The notes beneath the pieces are model-generated. The model was not told where the DNA came from and did no database searches. It saw only the letters and a program-made list of their open reading frames with translations. This document shows, piece after piece, positions 14,833 through 23,456 of a stretch of 64,000 nucleotides of DNA (the first letter of the stretch is position 1; each line of letters opens with the position of its first letter). Source of the DNA: Gemmatirosa kalamazoonensis (GTDB lineage: Bacteria > Gemmatimonadota > Gemmatimonadetes > Gemmatimonadales > Gemmatimonadaceae); assembly GCF_000522985.1 (NCBI RefSeq), contig NZ_CP007128.1, forward strand, positions 4,882,220 to 4,946,219. The letters run 5' to 3'. The translations under genes and the position numbers were made by a program.

Positions 14833-17469
14833 TCAGCTCTTTCCCGTCCCCCGCACGACGCCCTCGACGCGGACGTCCGGGTCGCAGTAGCGCGCGACGA
14901 GCGAGCGCACCGCTTCCGGCGTCACGGCGCGTACGCGCTCGGCGAACTCGTCCAACTCCGCGAGGCCGTCGCCGAACAGCCACGCGTCGATGATCTCGCC
15001 GAGCACCGCGCCGCCGCTCTGCTGGTGGATCTGGTGCGTGCCGATGGCATAGGTCTGTGCGCGCTGCAGCTCCTCGGCCGTCACGCCGCCGTCGCGGATC
15101 TTCGCGAGCTCCTCGAGCAGCCCCTCGCGCGCCTCCGCCTCGCGCTCCGGCGACGTGGCGATGTACGCCGACACGCTGCCGCCGAGCGCGCGCGGGCTCG
15201 CGAAGACGTGCACCGTGTACGCGAGCGAGCGGCGGTCGCGCAGCTCGTCGAAGAAGCGGCCACCGAGCCCGCTCGCGATCCCGGCGAGCAGCTGCGCGGT
15301 GAAGCGATCCGGGTCGCGCCGCGCCGGGCCGGGAAACACCATGGCGAGCGCCGACTGCGCCTTGTCGCGGTGCTCCACCGCCTGCCGCGCTTCGGCCGGC
15401 CACGTCGGCGCCGCGACGCGCTCCGCCTCGCGCGCGACGAGCGCGCCGAACTCGCGCGCGAGCGCGGCCGCCGCCTCGTCGGGATCGACGTCGCCGACGA
15501 CGGCGAGCACGGTCGCTCCCTCGACCACCTGCGATCGGTGCCAGGCGCGCGCCCGCTCCGCGTCGAGCGCGCGCAGCGACTCCTCGGTGCCGACGACGGC
15601 GCGTCCGTACGGGTGACCGGGATACGCGGCGCCGAGCGCGAGGCGCAGCGGGTAGCGGTACATGTCGTCGCGCAGCATCGCGAGCTCGGACAGCGCGACG
15701 CCGCGCTCCGTGTCGAACGCCGTGTCGGGGAACGTCGGGTGCTGCACGACGTCGGCGAGCAGCGCCGCGGCGGCCGCGAGGTGCTTGCGCGGCACCGAGA
15801 TCCCCCAGCCGAAGCTCTCGCCGCCCGCGCTCGCGCCCACGCTGCCGCCTAACAGCTCGGCGTCCTCCGCGATCTGCGCCGCGCTGCGCGTCGTGGTCCC
15901 CTTCACCGCCGTGCGCGCGACGAGCGACGTGAGCCCCGCCTCGGCGTCCCGCTCGTCGACCGCGCCGCCTAACGCGTACGCACCGAGGTGCGCCACCGCG
16001 GCGCCCGGCTTCGGGCGCACGAGGATCGGCACGCCGGCGTCGGTGCGGTACACGTGCACGCCGCACTCCACGCGCTCGTGGCGCGGCGCACGGTCCATCG
16101 CCGCCGGCGCGTAGGGCGCGCGCCGCGGCGCGGCGAGGGGCGCCGGCTCCGCCGCGTCGAGCAGCGAGCGCAGCGCCTCGGCGTCGGCGGCGAGCGCCGG
16201 CGCGTCGGTCGGACGGTAGTAGATCGCGGCGAACGCGTCGGGGTCGAGGTGGCGGCGGGCCGCGTCGGTCACCTCCTCGGGCGTCGCGCCGAGCAGCCGC
16301 TCGAGATATCGGTCGCCGAGCGTCCAGTCGCCCAGCGCCTCCCACTCGCACAGGTGGCTCGCCTGCCCCTCCATCGTCTCCAGACGGCGGAGCCACCGCG
16401 ACTCGGCCACCCGCTGCACGCGCTCGACCTCCGCCGCGCTCACGCCGTCGTCGCGCAGCGCGGCGACCTGCGACCACGCCGCGCGCGCCGCGTCCGCCGC
16501 GCGCTCGGGCGGCAGCTCGAGGTGCACCGTGAACACACCGATCTCCGTCGGCGTGGAGTCGTACGCGCCGACCGACGAGGCGAGGCCGCGCTCGCGCACC
16601 GCGCGATAGAGACGCGAGCCGCGGCCGGTGCCTAACACGCCGGCGGCGAGGTCGAGACGCGGCGTGTCGTCGTCGAGCGTGCCGGGCGTGCGCCAGCCGA
16701 ACGCGAGATGCGACTGCCCCACGTCGCCCGTCAGCTCGCGGTAGCGAACGCCCGGCGGCGCGGTCTCGTGCTCGCCCGGCGCCCGCGCGATCGGCGCGTC
16801 GTCGAGCGCGCCGTACAGTCGACGCGCACGCGCCACGGCGTCGTCCACGTCGACGTCGCCGACGATGGCGAGCACCGTGTTGCGCGGACGGTAGAAGTTC
16901 CGGTAGAAGCGCACCACGTCGTCGCGCCGGAAGCCGCGCAGCTGATGCTCGACGCCGATGCGCCACCGGCGGATGCGGTGGCGATCGTGCAGCAGCGCGT
17001 AGAGCGTCTCGATCGTGACCGCGCCCGGGTTGTCGAGCTTGCGCTTCGCTTCCTGGATGATGACCTCGAGCTCCTTCGCGAGCTCCGCGGCGTCGACCAC
17101 CGAGTGCGCGTACGCGTCGGCCTGCACGTCGAGCCCCGCCGCGAAGCCGCTCGCCGGGAGCACGGCGTAGTAGCTCGTGTGGTCGTAGATCGTGTGCGCG
17201 TTGAGGTAGCCGCCGCTGGACTTCGTCTCCTTCGCGATCTCGCCGACGCCGCGCCGATCGGTGCCCTTGAAGAACATGTGCTCGAGCACGTGCGCGATGC
17301 CGACGACGTCGTCGGTCTCGTCGAAGTAGCCGGCCTTCACGTACGTGTTGATCGCGACGACGGGCGCCGATCGGTCCGGGCGCACGAGCACGGTGAGGCC
17401 GTTCGGGAGGACCTCGCGGTGGACCGTCGCGGGGTCGATGAGGGCGTCGGCGAGGATCGGAGTGGCCAT
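14833..17469 (-). CDS. M16 family zinc peptidase, tandem fused halves
   Basis: An 878-residue protein made of two M16 peptidase units in one chain. The first half has the inverted zinc motif HVLEH (residues 60-64) and the distant third ligand Glu140 in IIQEAKRKLDNP, spaced as in pitrilysin-type enzymes. In the second half (from about residue 450) the equivalent position reads AGLTSLVARTAVKG, with no HxxEH, so it is the structural non-catalytic half. There is no signal peptide at the N-terminus, so it may be cytoplasmic. Four GTTAGGC-type words, or their complements, lie in M16 and neighbouring ABC genes and mostly encode Leu-Gly. Confidence 0.92.
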   Translation of the reverse strand: MATPILADALIDPATVHREVLPNGLTVLVRPDRSAPVVAINTYVKAGYFDETDDVVGIAHVLEHMFFKGTDRRGVGEIAKETKSSGGYLNAHTIYDHTSYYAVLPASGFAAGLDVQADAYAHSVVDAAELAKELEVIIQEAKRKLDNPGAVTIETLYALLHDRHRIRRWRIGVEHQLRGFRRDDVVRFYRNFYRPRNTVLAIVGDVDVDDAVARARRLYGALDDAPIARAPGEHETAPPGVRYRELTGDVGQSHLAFGWRTPGTLDDDTPRLDLAAGVLGTGRGSRLYRAVRERGLASSVGAYDSTPTEIGVFTVHLELPPERAADAARAAWSQVAALRDDGVSAAEVERVQRVAESRWLRRLETMEGQASHLCEWEALGDWTLGDRYLERLLGATPEEVTDAARRHLDPDAFAAIYYRPTDAPALAADAEALRSLLDAAEPAPLAAPRRAPYAPAAMDRAPRHERVECGVHVYRTDAGVPILVRPKPGAAVAHLGAYALGGAVDERDAEAGLTSLVARTAVKGTTTRSAAQIAEDAELLGGSVGASAGGESFGWGISVPRKHLAAAAALLADVVQHPTFPDTAFDTERGVALSELAMLRDDMYRYPLRLALGAAYPGHPYGRAVVGTEESLRALDAERARAWHRSQVVEGATVLAVVGDVDPDEAAAALAREFGALVAREAERVAAPTWPAEARQAVEHRDKAQSALAMVFPGPARRDPDRFTAQLLAGIASGLGGRFFDELRDRRSLAYTVHVFASPRALGGSVSAYIATSPEREAEAREGLLEELAKIRDGGVTAEELQRAQTYAIGTHQIHQQSGGAVLGEIIDAWLFGDGLAELDEFAERVRAVTPEAVRSLVARYCDPDVRVEGVVRGTGKS

Positions 17470-17480
17470 GCCCGGAATCT

Positions 17481-17557
17481 AGCGCGGAGCGCAGAGAGGG
17501 CCCCAGGGAGCGAATCCCGGAGGCCCTCTCTGCGCTCTGCGCTCCACGCTCCGCGCT
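17481..17557. repeat. Long inverted repeat between M16 and ABC permease genes
   Basis: A 14-bp perfect stem (17489-17502 with 17522-17535), extended by outer arms AGCGCGGAGC and GCTCCGCGCT. The loop contains GGGAGCGAATCCCGG. It lies between two minus-strand genes and probably ends the ABC transporter transcript. It shares no word with the other hairpin families. Confidence 0.8.
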
Positions 17558-18422
17558 ACCGCATGATCGACCGCTTCTTCAGCACCGCGAGCCCGGCACC
17601 GACGTACGCCGCGCCGTACGCGACGAGCGATCCGAGCATCTGCACGATCGACGGCGTGTGGGGCCCGGGCATCGGGTTGAGCGCCTCGAGCAGGTGCACC
17701 GGCGGCAGCAGCCAGTACGTCGCGACCGCCCACCAGTGCCCGCGGTTCGCCATCTCGCGCAGCGGGAACGAGAGCAGCGCGAGCATCAGCCCCGCGGCGA
17801 GGTCGAAGCGCACGAGCGTGGAGAGGAGGAACACGAGCCCACCCACCGCCGCGTACGTCGCGCCGATCGCGAGCAGCGGCTCGACCATCGGCACGGGACG
17901 CAGGAACGCGACGCTCGTCAGCAGCAGCATGAGGAACGCGCACGCGAGCAGCCCGATGCCGTTCACGGCGAACGCCTGCAGGTAGAAGCGCGTGATGCGC
18001 ACCGGCTTCGCGAACAGGAACTTCTGATGGCCGCCCTCGCGGTCGCGCGACACGATGCCGACCGATGCGATGAGGCTCCCCAGCCCGCCGAACAGCAGTG
18101 CGCCGCCCGTCACGATCGTCCGGAACAGCATCCGCTCCGCGCCCGCGTCGAAGTCGGGATGCCGCGCGGCGCGCTCGGCGATCATCGGGGCGTAGTTGTA
18201 GTGGAGGATCCACAGCCCCACGAGCGCGATGAGGATGAGCGCCGCACCGCGGTGCTTGATGAAGTCCTTGATCTGGAACTGCAGGTAGCGGCCCAGCCCC
18301 GGCTCGCGCGGCTCCTCGAGCGGCGGCGCCGAGACCTCCAGCGCCATCTGCTGCAGCTCCTGCTCGAACGCGTCGTCGAGCTCCGGAGCCGTGAACGTGC
18401 CCGTGCGCATCTCCGGCGACAT
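17556..18422 (-). CDS. ABC transporter permease
   Basis: A 288-residue membrane protein with about six helices after a cytoplasmic, acidic N-terminus (residues 1-50). The pattern (FLFAKPVRITRFYLQAF, then long hydrophobic runs, and LVYGAAYVGAGLAVLKKRS-like end) is that of ABC-2 type export permeases. Its ATG overlaps the ATPase stop by one base (TGATG). With the ATPase it should form an exporter; the substrate cannot be named. It is transcribed after the ATPase and before a hairpin repeat. Confidence 0.82.
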   Translation of the reverse strand: MSPEMRTGTFTAPELDDAFEQELQQMALEVSAPPLEEPREPGLGRYLQFQIKDFIKHRGAALILIALVGLWILHYNYAPMIAERAARHPDFDAGAERMLFRTIVTGGALLFGGLGSLIASVGIVSRDREGGHQKFLFAKPVRITRFYLQAFAVNGIGLLACAFLMLLLTSVAFLRPVPMVEPLLAIGATYAAVGGLVFLLSTLVRFDLAAGLMLALLSFPLREMANRGHWWAVATYWLLPPVHLLEALNPMPGPHTPSIVQMLGSLVAYGAAYVGAGLAVLKKRSIMR

Positions 18423-19351
18423 CACGCCACCTCCGTCACTGCGTCGTGGAACTCCAGCTCCAGCGCGCTCTGCGCCGGTGCGACGCCGGCGATCAGCACG
18501 CCGCGCGCGATGAGCGCCGCGAGCCCCGCGTTCAGCGCGTCGAGCGTCGCGGCGTACACGGCCCAGTCGCCGCGCCCGAGATCCTCCGCCTCGGGGAACA
18601 CGTGCGCGAGCTGCTCGGCGCCGCGCGCGACGGTGATGCGCCACAGCGACTCCGCCGTCTGCGGCAGCACTCGCGTGACCTCGACGACGCGCGACACGCG
18701 GCCGCGGTCGAGGATCGCCACGCGGTCGCACAGCCGCTCGAGCTCCTCGAGGTTGTGCGACGCGATGAGGATCGCGCGCCCCGGCCGCCGCAGCTCGGCC
18801 ACGATGCCGCGGAAGCGCATGAGCCACAGCGGGTCGAGACCGTGCGTCGGCTCGTCGAGGATGAGCACCCGCTCCTCGCGCAGCATCGCCTGGGCGAGGC
18901 CGAGCCGCTGCTTGTTGCCCTTCGAGAGGTGCTTGAACTTGCGGTCCGCGAGATCGCCGAGCCCCAGCTTCTCCATGAGCTGGTGGCTGCGCAGCGGGAT
19001 CTGCGCGTCGAGCACCCCGCCTAACGTCGCGAACCGGGTGAGCGCCTCGCGCACCGTCCATCGCGGGTCGACGTCGATCAGCTCGGACAGGTAGCCGATG
19101 CCGTTGCGCTGGATGTACGTGCGCGGCTCCTGCCCGTCGATCGCGACGACGCCGGAGCTCGGGCGCAGGTAGCCGAGCAGGATGGAGATCAACGTGCTCT
19201 TGCCGGCGCCGTTCGGGCCCGCGATGCCGAGCACCTCGCCGGCGTGCACGTCGAGCCACACGTCGTCGAGCGCGGTGACGGGGCGACGCAGCGGCGGCGC
19301 GTAGCGCATCCCGACGCCGCGGAATTCGATGAGTGGGGTCACGGACTGCAC
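18422..19351 (-). CDS. ABC transporter ATP-binding protein
   Basis: A 309-residue ATPase with Walker A GPNGAGKST, the signature LSKGNKQRL, Walker B VLILDEPTHGLDP and the switch histidine in IASHNLEELERL. A C-terminal extension of about 90 residues follows the ATPase core, as in CcmA/NatA-like exporters of the ABC-2 type. It is the upstream partner of the permease at 17556. The GCCTAAC word at 19019 encodes Leu-Gly in sense. Substrate unknown. Confidence 0.9.
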   Translation of the reverse strand: MQSVTPLIEFRGVGMRYAPPLRRPVTALDDVWLDVHAGEVLGIAGPNGAGKSTLISILLGYLRPSSGVVAIDGQEPRTYIQRNGIGYLSELIDVDPRWTVREALTRFATLGGVLDAQIPLRSHQLMEKLGLGDLADRKFKHLSKGNKQRLGLAQAMLREERVLILDEPTHGLDPLWLMRFRGIVAELRRPGRAILIASHNLEELERLCDRVAILDRGRVSRVVEVTRVLPQTAESLWRITVARGAEQLAHVFPEAEDLGRGDWAVYAATLDALNAGLAALIARGVLIAGVAPAQSALELEFHDAVTEVA

Positions 19352-19388
19352 TACGCGGCGCGGGTACGACGGATTCAGCTCCTCGCCG

Positions 19389-20519
19389 TCAAGGACGTGG
19401 GACCGGCGCCGGCGGCAACGCCCCCGGTGTCACCGCCCCAGGCGGCAGCGTGCCCGGTGGATAGGCCCCGGGCGGCGGCGCGGTCTGCTGGCAGGCCGTC
19501 CAGTCACCCTGCCCCGCGCGCTGGAAGAACCGCGCGGCCAGCTCGGCGTTCCCCTGCCGCTGGAGCGCACACCCCATCCACCCGTTGGCCACCCGGTCGG
19601 TGCCGTCGATGCGGAGCGCGCGCTCGAACCACTTCACCGCCTGCTCGGGATGCTGCGCCTGGAGGAGGTACTGCCCCATCTCGCGCAGGGCGAGCGTGTT
19701 CTGCGGCTCGAGCTGCACCGCGGTCTTCGCCTCGTTGAACGCGCGCGGCAGGTCGCCGTCCTGGCGCGCCATGCGGGCCAGGTACACGTGCGGCAGCGCC
19801 ATCTTCGGTCGGTCGGCCGCCGCCTGCTCGAAGCTGCGACGCGCCGCGACGCGGTTGCCCTGGGTGAACTGCACGACGCCGTCCTTGAACGCCGCCGGAT
19901 CGCCGCTGTTCGCCCACGCCCAGTACGCGGCCGCCGCGACGAGCAGCAGGAGCACGACGCCGATGATGAGCCCCGGCCCACGCCCCCGGCCGGCGGTCGG
20001 CTCGTAGACGTCGGGGCGCGCCGTCGTGCCGGGTGTCGCGACGCCGGGCGCAGCCGGCGCACCTGGCGCGGCGCGCGGCGGCGTCGTGGACGGCGGTGGT
20101 GGCGGCGTGCCCACGCCTCCGCCCGAGACGCGCACCGTCGGATACGTCGCCGTGTCGGCGCCGATGCCGACGCCGAGCGCCGCTTCGATCGCCTGGAAGC
20201 CGGAGCGAGCCGCGTCGACGTCGCTGTCCGTCGGGCGGTAGTCGGTGCGGCTCACGCGATCGCGCGCCGCGAGGAAGCCGAGGAGCGCATGCGCGTGCGC
20301 GTAGTCGAGCAGCCCGCGCTGCCGCACCTCGCTCACGAGTGCCTGGCCGGCGAGCGCCGAGCCGCCGAGCAGCGACCGCAGCGCCGTCTCGACCGCGCTC
20401 CAGCTCTCGATGACGTCGGCCGCGACGTCGTCCGGATGTCCCGCGAGATCGAGACGGGCGACGACGGGACGGACCGCGTCGAGCGCGGCGATCGCGGAGC
20501 GCTGGTTGGTCGAGATCAT
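19389..20519 (-). CDS. TPR-repeat membrane protein
   Basis: A 376-residue protein with a helical N-terminal domain (1-120), a Pro/Thr/Ala linker (135-170), one membrane helix (GLIIGVVLLLLVAAAAYWAW, about 184-203) and a C-terminal domain with tetratricopeptide-like repeats (TQGNRVAARRSFEQAAADRP, GDLPRAFNEAKTAVQLEPQN, HPEQAVKWFERALRIDG). It ends in a Pro-rich tail with PPGA repeats. The layout suggests a cytoplasmic sensor region and an extracytoplasmic TPR scaffold. It is next to, and in the same direction as, a second TPR gene. Confidence 0.82.
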   Translation of the reverse strand: MISTNQRSAIAALDAVRPVVARLDLAGHPDDVAADVIESWSAVETALRSLLGGSALAGQALVSEVRQRGLLDYAHAHALLGFLAARDRVSRTDYRPTDSDVDAARSGFQAIEAALGVGIGADTATYPTVRVSGGGVGTPPPPPSTTPPRAAPGAPAAPGVATPGTTARPDVYEPTAGRGRGPGLIIGVVLLLLVAAAAYWAWANSGDPAAFKDGVVQFTQGNRVAARRSFEQAAADRPKMALPHVYLARMARQDGDLPRAFNEAKTAVQLEPQNTLALREMGQYLLQAQHPEQAVKWFERALRIDGTDRVANGWMGCALQRQGNAELAARFFQRAGQGDWTACQQTAPPPGAYPPGTLPPGAVTPGALPPAPVPRP

Positions 20520-20570
20520 GCGCGTCTGCCTGGAAGCGTGAAGGCGGCGCGCGAGAACTACCGCGCGAGG

Positions 20571-21692
20571 TTACCGCACGATGCGCAGCAGCCCCGCGTC
20601 GGCGCTCCCCCGCACGAACGCCTCGGCGCTGGTCGCCGAGATGCGCACGCCCGTGCTGCGGAAGTGCCGCCGGGACTCCGCGGCCATGTAGTCGAACACC
20701 GAGCGTTCTGCGAACTCCGTGCTCGCGTCACGCATGCGCGAGACGATGTCGTCCCACGTGCCGTCGAACTGCTTTCCCTCGCGCGTGATGACGCGGTGCG
20801 CCACGCTCGCAGCGGGGTCGCGCTTCGCCTCCGCGTCGGCGAGCAGCGCGCCGAACAGCTCGAGCTGCGAGCGCACCTCGGGGTCGTCGCCCGAGTCGTC
20901 CGCCGCCTGCTCGATCTCGGCCAGCATCTCGTCGATCGTATCGGGCTCGCCGGCGAGCTCGCCGAGGCGCGCCTCCCACGGCTGCAGCTCGGGATCGTCG
21001 TCGGGGAGGCGGTAGATCGACTTCTTCAGCTCGACGAGCCGCCAGATCCCGAGCTCGTCCCAGTGGTCCTCGGGGGTCGAGCGGTCGAGGTGATAGAGCG
21101 CGGCCTCGAACTCGCCGCGGTCGTAGAGCACGTTCGCGAGGTAGATGCGCGCCTCGACGTGGTCGTTGTCGATCTGCAGGGCGCGGCGGAGCGTCGTGAT
21201 CGCGCCGTCGTCGTCGCCCAGGCGGTGCATCGCGTAGCCCACGCACGCCACCGCTTCCGCGCTGTCCGGGGCCTGCTGCGCGCCGATCTCGAAGAACTCC
21301 TTCGCGTCCTCGATGAGCCCCTCGCGGAACAGGGCGCGCCCGACCTGCAGCATGAGGTCGATGTCGTCCTGATAGCCCAGCTCCAGCGTGCGCCGGAAGC
21401 AGCGCACCGCCGCGTCCTGCTGCCCGAACTTCATGAGCGTCTCGCCGAGGCCGGCCAGCGCGTCCTCGTGCTCCGGGTCGAGCACGAGCGCCTCGTCGAA
21501 CGAGCGCCGCGCCCAAGCGTATTCCTCGCGCGCCAGGCGCGCGTACCCCATCCCGACGTGCAACTCCACCGCGTGCGGATAGAGCGAGAGCCCCTCGCGC
21601 AGCACGGTGAGCGCCTCGTCGTACTGCCCCTCGTTGTAAAGGGCGTGCGCGCGCTCGTCGTACTCCTCGGAGCTCAGGAAGGGGTTGGGCAT
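20571..21692 (-). CDS. Soluble TPR-repeat protein
   Basis: A 373-residue protein with at least five tetratricopeptide repeats in residues 1-190 (for example GQYDEALTVLREGLSLYPHA, EEYAWARRSFDEALVLDPEH, GQQDAAVRCFRRTLELGY, GDDDGAITTLRRALQIDNDH, GEFEAALYHLDRSTP). The C-terminal third is a different, acidic region ending in ADAGLLRIVR. No signal peptide is present, so a cytoplasmic protein-interaction role is likely. An unusually good ribosome site (CTGGAGG) and a recognisable promoter lie upstream. Confidence 0.85.
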   Translation of the reverse strand: MPNPFLSSEEYDERAHALYNEGQYDEALTVLREGLSLYPHAVELHVGMGYARLAREEYAWARRSFDEALVLDPEHEDALAGLGETLMKFGQQDAAVRCFRRTLELGYQDDIDLMLQVGRALFREGLIEDAKEFFEIGAQQAPDSAEAVACVGYAMHRLGDDDGAITTLRRALQIDNDHVEARIYLANVLYDRGEFEAALYHLDRSTPEDHWDELGIWRLVELKKSIYRLPDDDPELQPWEARLGELAGEPDTIDEMLAEIEQAADDSGDDPEVRSQLELFGALLADAEAKRDPAASVAHRVITREGKQFDGTWDDIVSRMRDASTEFAERSVFDYMAAESRRHFRSTGVRISATSAEAFVRGSADAGLLRIVR

Positions 21693-21993
21693 AGCTCGGG
21701 TTTCCTCCAGTCGTTACGCCTATTGTACTGTCCGAGCGCTGCAGAGTTCAACGAAGCTCGGACGGCCAAGTCGCACGAGGCGAGCCGGGGATGTGCGGAA
21801 CGCTCCTCCATGCGCGCTGACGCGCGCGGTCGAGGTGAACGGGCGGTGAGGGCGGTGAGGAACGGCGCACGCGCGGTCGTGCGGGGCGCGCGGCGGAATC
21901 GGTGGGACCGATGCGGTGGGGCGAAGCTGTCGTCACGCTCGTTCGCGAAGGTACCATGTGGTACCGACCCGAGCAACGGCGGGGTCGTCCGCG
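21693..21993. other. 301-bp intergenic region
   Basis: Upstream of the TPR gene. It holds the promoter described at 21722-21751 and the TPR ribosome site. From about 21755 to 21993 I see only GC-rich sequence without a convincing gene or hairpin; it is downstream of the next minus-strand gene. Confidence 0.5.
21722..21751 (-). promoter_or_regulatory. Probable sigma70-type promoter of the TPR gene
   Basis: On the minus strand TTGAAC (-35, complement of 21746-21751) and TACAAT (-10, complement of 21722-21727) are separated by 18 bases, 30 bases upstream of the TPR start codon. It is one of few clear sigma70-like pairs in this GC-rich window. Confidence 0.65.
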
Positions 21994-22428
21994 TCACCTT
22001 GCGACGCCGAAGGGCTCCTCGTGCCGTAGCGCGACGTCGGGTCGTCGCGCGCCCGTCGGCCGTCGCACCGGTGTCGGACGACGACTGCGCGGCGTGATCG
22101 AGCGCGTCGTGTCGCGCACGGCCGTGTCGGGGCGCGTCGGCGCGGGAGGCACCGGCGACAGCGGGACCGTGGTCGCCGGGTCGCCGTGCGCGAGCGCACC
22201 CGCCGCGGAGTCGACCCACGCCTGGATGTCGAGCCGGTTCGCGAGCGCCAGCGAGTCGCGGCGCGCGGCGGCGGACGTCGTAGGCTTCGCAGCGACCGTC
22301 GGCGGCGGGGCGGCGGGCTTCGGCGGCGCGGGCGGGGCGACGACACCGGCGACCTGCGCGCCGCCGATACGCGCCGTCGACGCGAGGAGCGCGACGGCGA
22401 CCAACGCGAGTCTCGACAGGCTCGGCAT
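21994..22428 (-). CDS. Secreted Pro/Ala/Thr-rich hypothetical protein
   Basis: A 144-residue protein with a signal peptide (MPSLSRLALVAVALLASTARIGGAQ). The mature part is low-complexity: PPAPPKPAAPPPTVAAKPTT, then a short helical stretch (RRDSLALANRLDIQAWVDSAAGALA), then Pro/Thr/Arg-rich sequence. No domain is recognised. It lies downstream of the PEP-CTERM-like gene on the same strand, 39 bases away, so they may be co-transcribed. Confidence 0.5.
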   Translation of the reverse strand: MPSLSRLALVAVALLASTARIGGAQVAGVVAPPAPPKPAAPPPTVAAKPTTSAAARRDSLALANRLDIQAWVDSAAGALAHGDPATTVPLSPVPPAPTRPDTAVRDTTRSITPRSRRPTPVRRPTGARRPDVALRHEEPFGVAR

Positions 22429-22467
22429 GCCCCGCTCGTGCGCACGGGGCGTGCCGGGCCGTGGCGG

Positions 22468-23220
22468 TCATGCGGCGCGGCGTCGCCGGGCCACGACGAG
22501 CAGGAGCGCGCCGAGGACGAGCAGCGGGAGCGACCCCGGCTCGGCCGCGAGATCGACGCCGTCGGACGGCGGCGTCGTCGCGGGCACCGGGTCGCCGGGG
22601 ACGGCGACCGCGGCGCCGTCGGCATCACCGATCGAGTCGCCGATCGCACCGTCGGCGGACTGCGCCGGCGCCACGACGATCACCGGGCCGGCAGGCCCGC
22701 CGGCGCCGCCTGGCGGCGACGCGCCGCCGATCGCCGGCGCGCCCCCGCCGGTGGTCGATGGCGGCTCGAGCGACGGCGGCACGACGCCGGCGCCGCCCGC
22801 GGACTGCGGATCGGCCGCGGGCGGGCCGGGCGCCGCGGGGGCGTCGGGATCCCAGGGGTCCGGCGGCGCGTTCCCGGCGGGCGGACTCCCCGCCTCGGGC
22901 GGCAGCAGCCGGCCCCCCAACGCCGCCTGGATCGCGTTCGTCGCGCCGCCGCGATCGACGACGACCAATGCGACCGTTCCGACGAGCAGTCCCCCGAGCA
23001 GCGCGCCGAGCGGCAGTCCGGCGCCGATCGTCGCGCCGTCGGCGCCGTCGCACGAGCGGGCCGCGCGGACGGAGCGGGCGGCGCTGTCGAGCATCGCCGG
23101 GGCCCTCGCCGGCTGGGAGTCCGCGGCGGTCGATCGGCGGGGCGCGCACTGGGCGCCTGCAGTCGCCGCCGCGGCGGCGCTCGCTGCGATGCAGGCCACG
23201 AACGGCAGCGGATGCCTCAT
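22468..23220 (-). CDS. PEP-CTERM-like secreted protein, Pro/Gly-rich
   Basis: A 250-residue protein with a signal peptide (MRHPLPFVACIAASAAAAATAGAQ). A membrane-like Gly-rich segment (GLPLGALLGGLLVGTVALVVV) is followed by a long Pro/Gly/Ala linker. The C-terminus, EPGSLPLLVLGALLLVVARRRRAA, is a PEP-CTERM-type sorting signal: EP motif, hydrophobic helix, arginine cluster. Such tails are processed by an exosortase in bacteria that make exopolysaccharide; no exosortase is visible in this window. I use the ATG at 23220; an upstream in-frame start at 23304 would add residues before the signal peptide. Confidence 0.65.
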   Translation of the reverse strand: MRHPLPFVACIAASAAAAATAGAQCAPRRSTAADSQPARAPAMLDSAARSVRAARSCDGADGATIGAGLPLGALLGGLLVGTVALVVVDRGGATNAIQAALGGRLLPPEAGSPPAGNAPPDPWDPDAPAAPGPPAADPQSAGGAGVVPPSLEPPSTTGGGAPAIGGASPPGGAGGPAGPVIVVAPAQSADGAIGDSIGDADGAAVAVPGDPVPATTPPSDGVDLAAEPGSLPLLVLGALLLVVARRRRAA

Positions 23221-23273
23221 CGGACCTCTTCGACGCGGGCGGAGGGGGGAAGACGGGCCCCGCGTCCTGCTGT

Positions 23274-23296
23274 TATAATTGCCGAGTCTGGCAATT
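23274..23296. promoter_or_regulatory. TATAAT box with overlapping inverted repeat
   Basis: Between the two divergent PEP-CTERM-type genes lies a perfect TATAAT (23274-23279, plus strand) overlapping the inverted repeat AATTGCC-GAGTCT-GGCAATT (23277-23296, 7-bp arms). No good -35 is seen 17 bases upstream. The layout suggests a promoter covered by an operator, about 160 bases upstream of the gene at 23457. Confidence 0.5.
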
Positions 23297-23456
23297 GGCG
23301 CCATAGCGAGCCCGTGCGTGTCGGCCGGATTACGAGACCTTCACGCACGGCTCATGAATTGCTGGTGTCGTTCTCGTCCGTGGTGTCGGCGACGGTCCGA
23401 CGTTGGGCCGCGTTCGCCGACCCGACTCCCGTGACCTGCTCCCTCACGAGACGCCC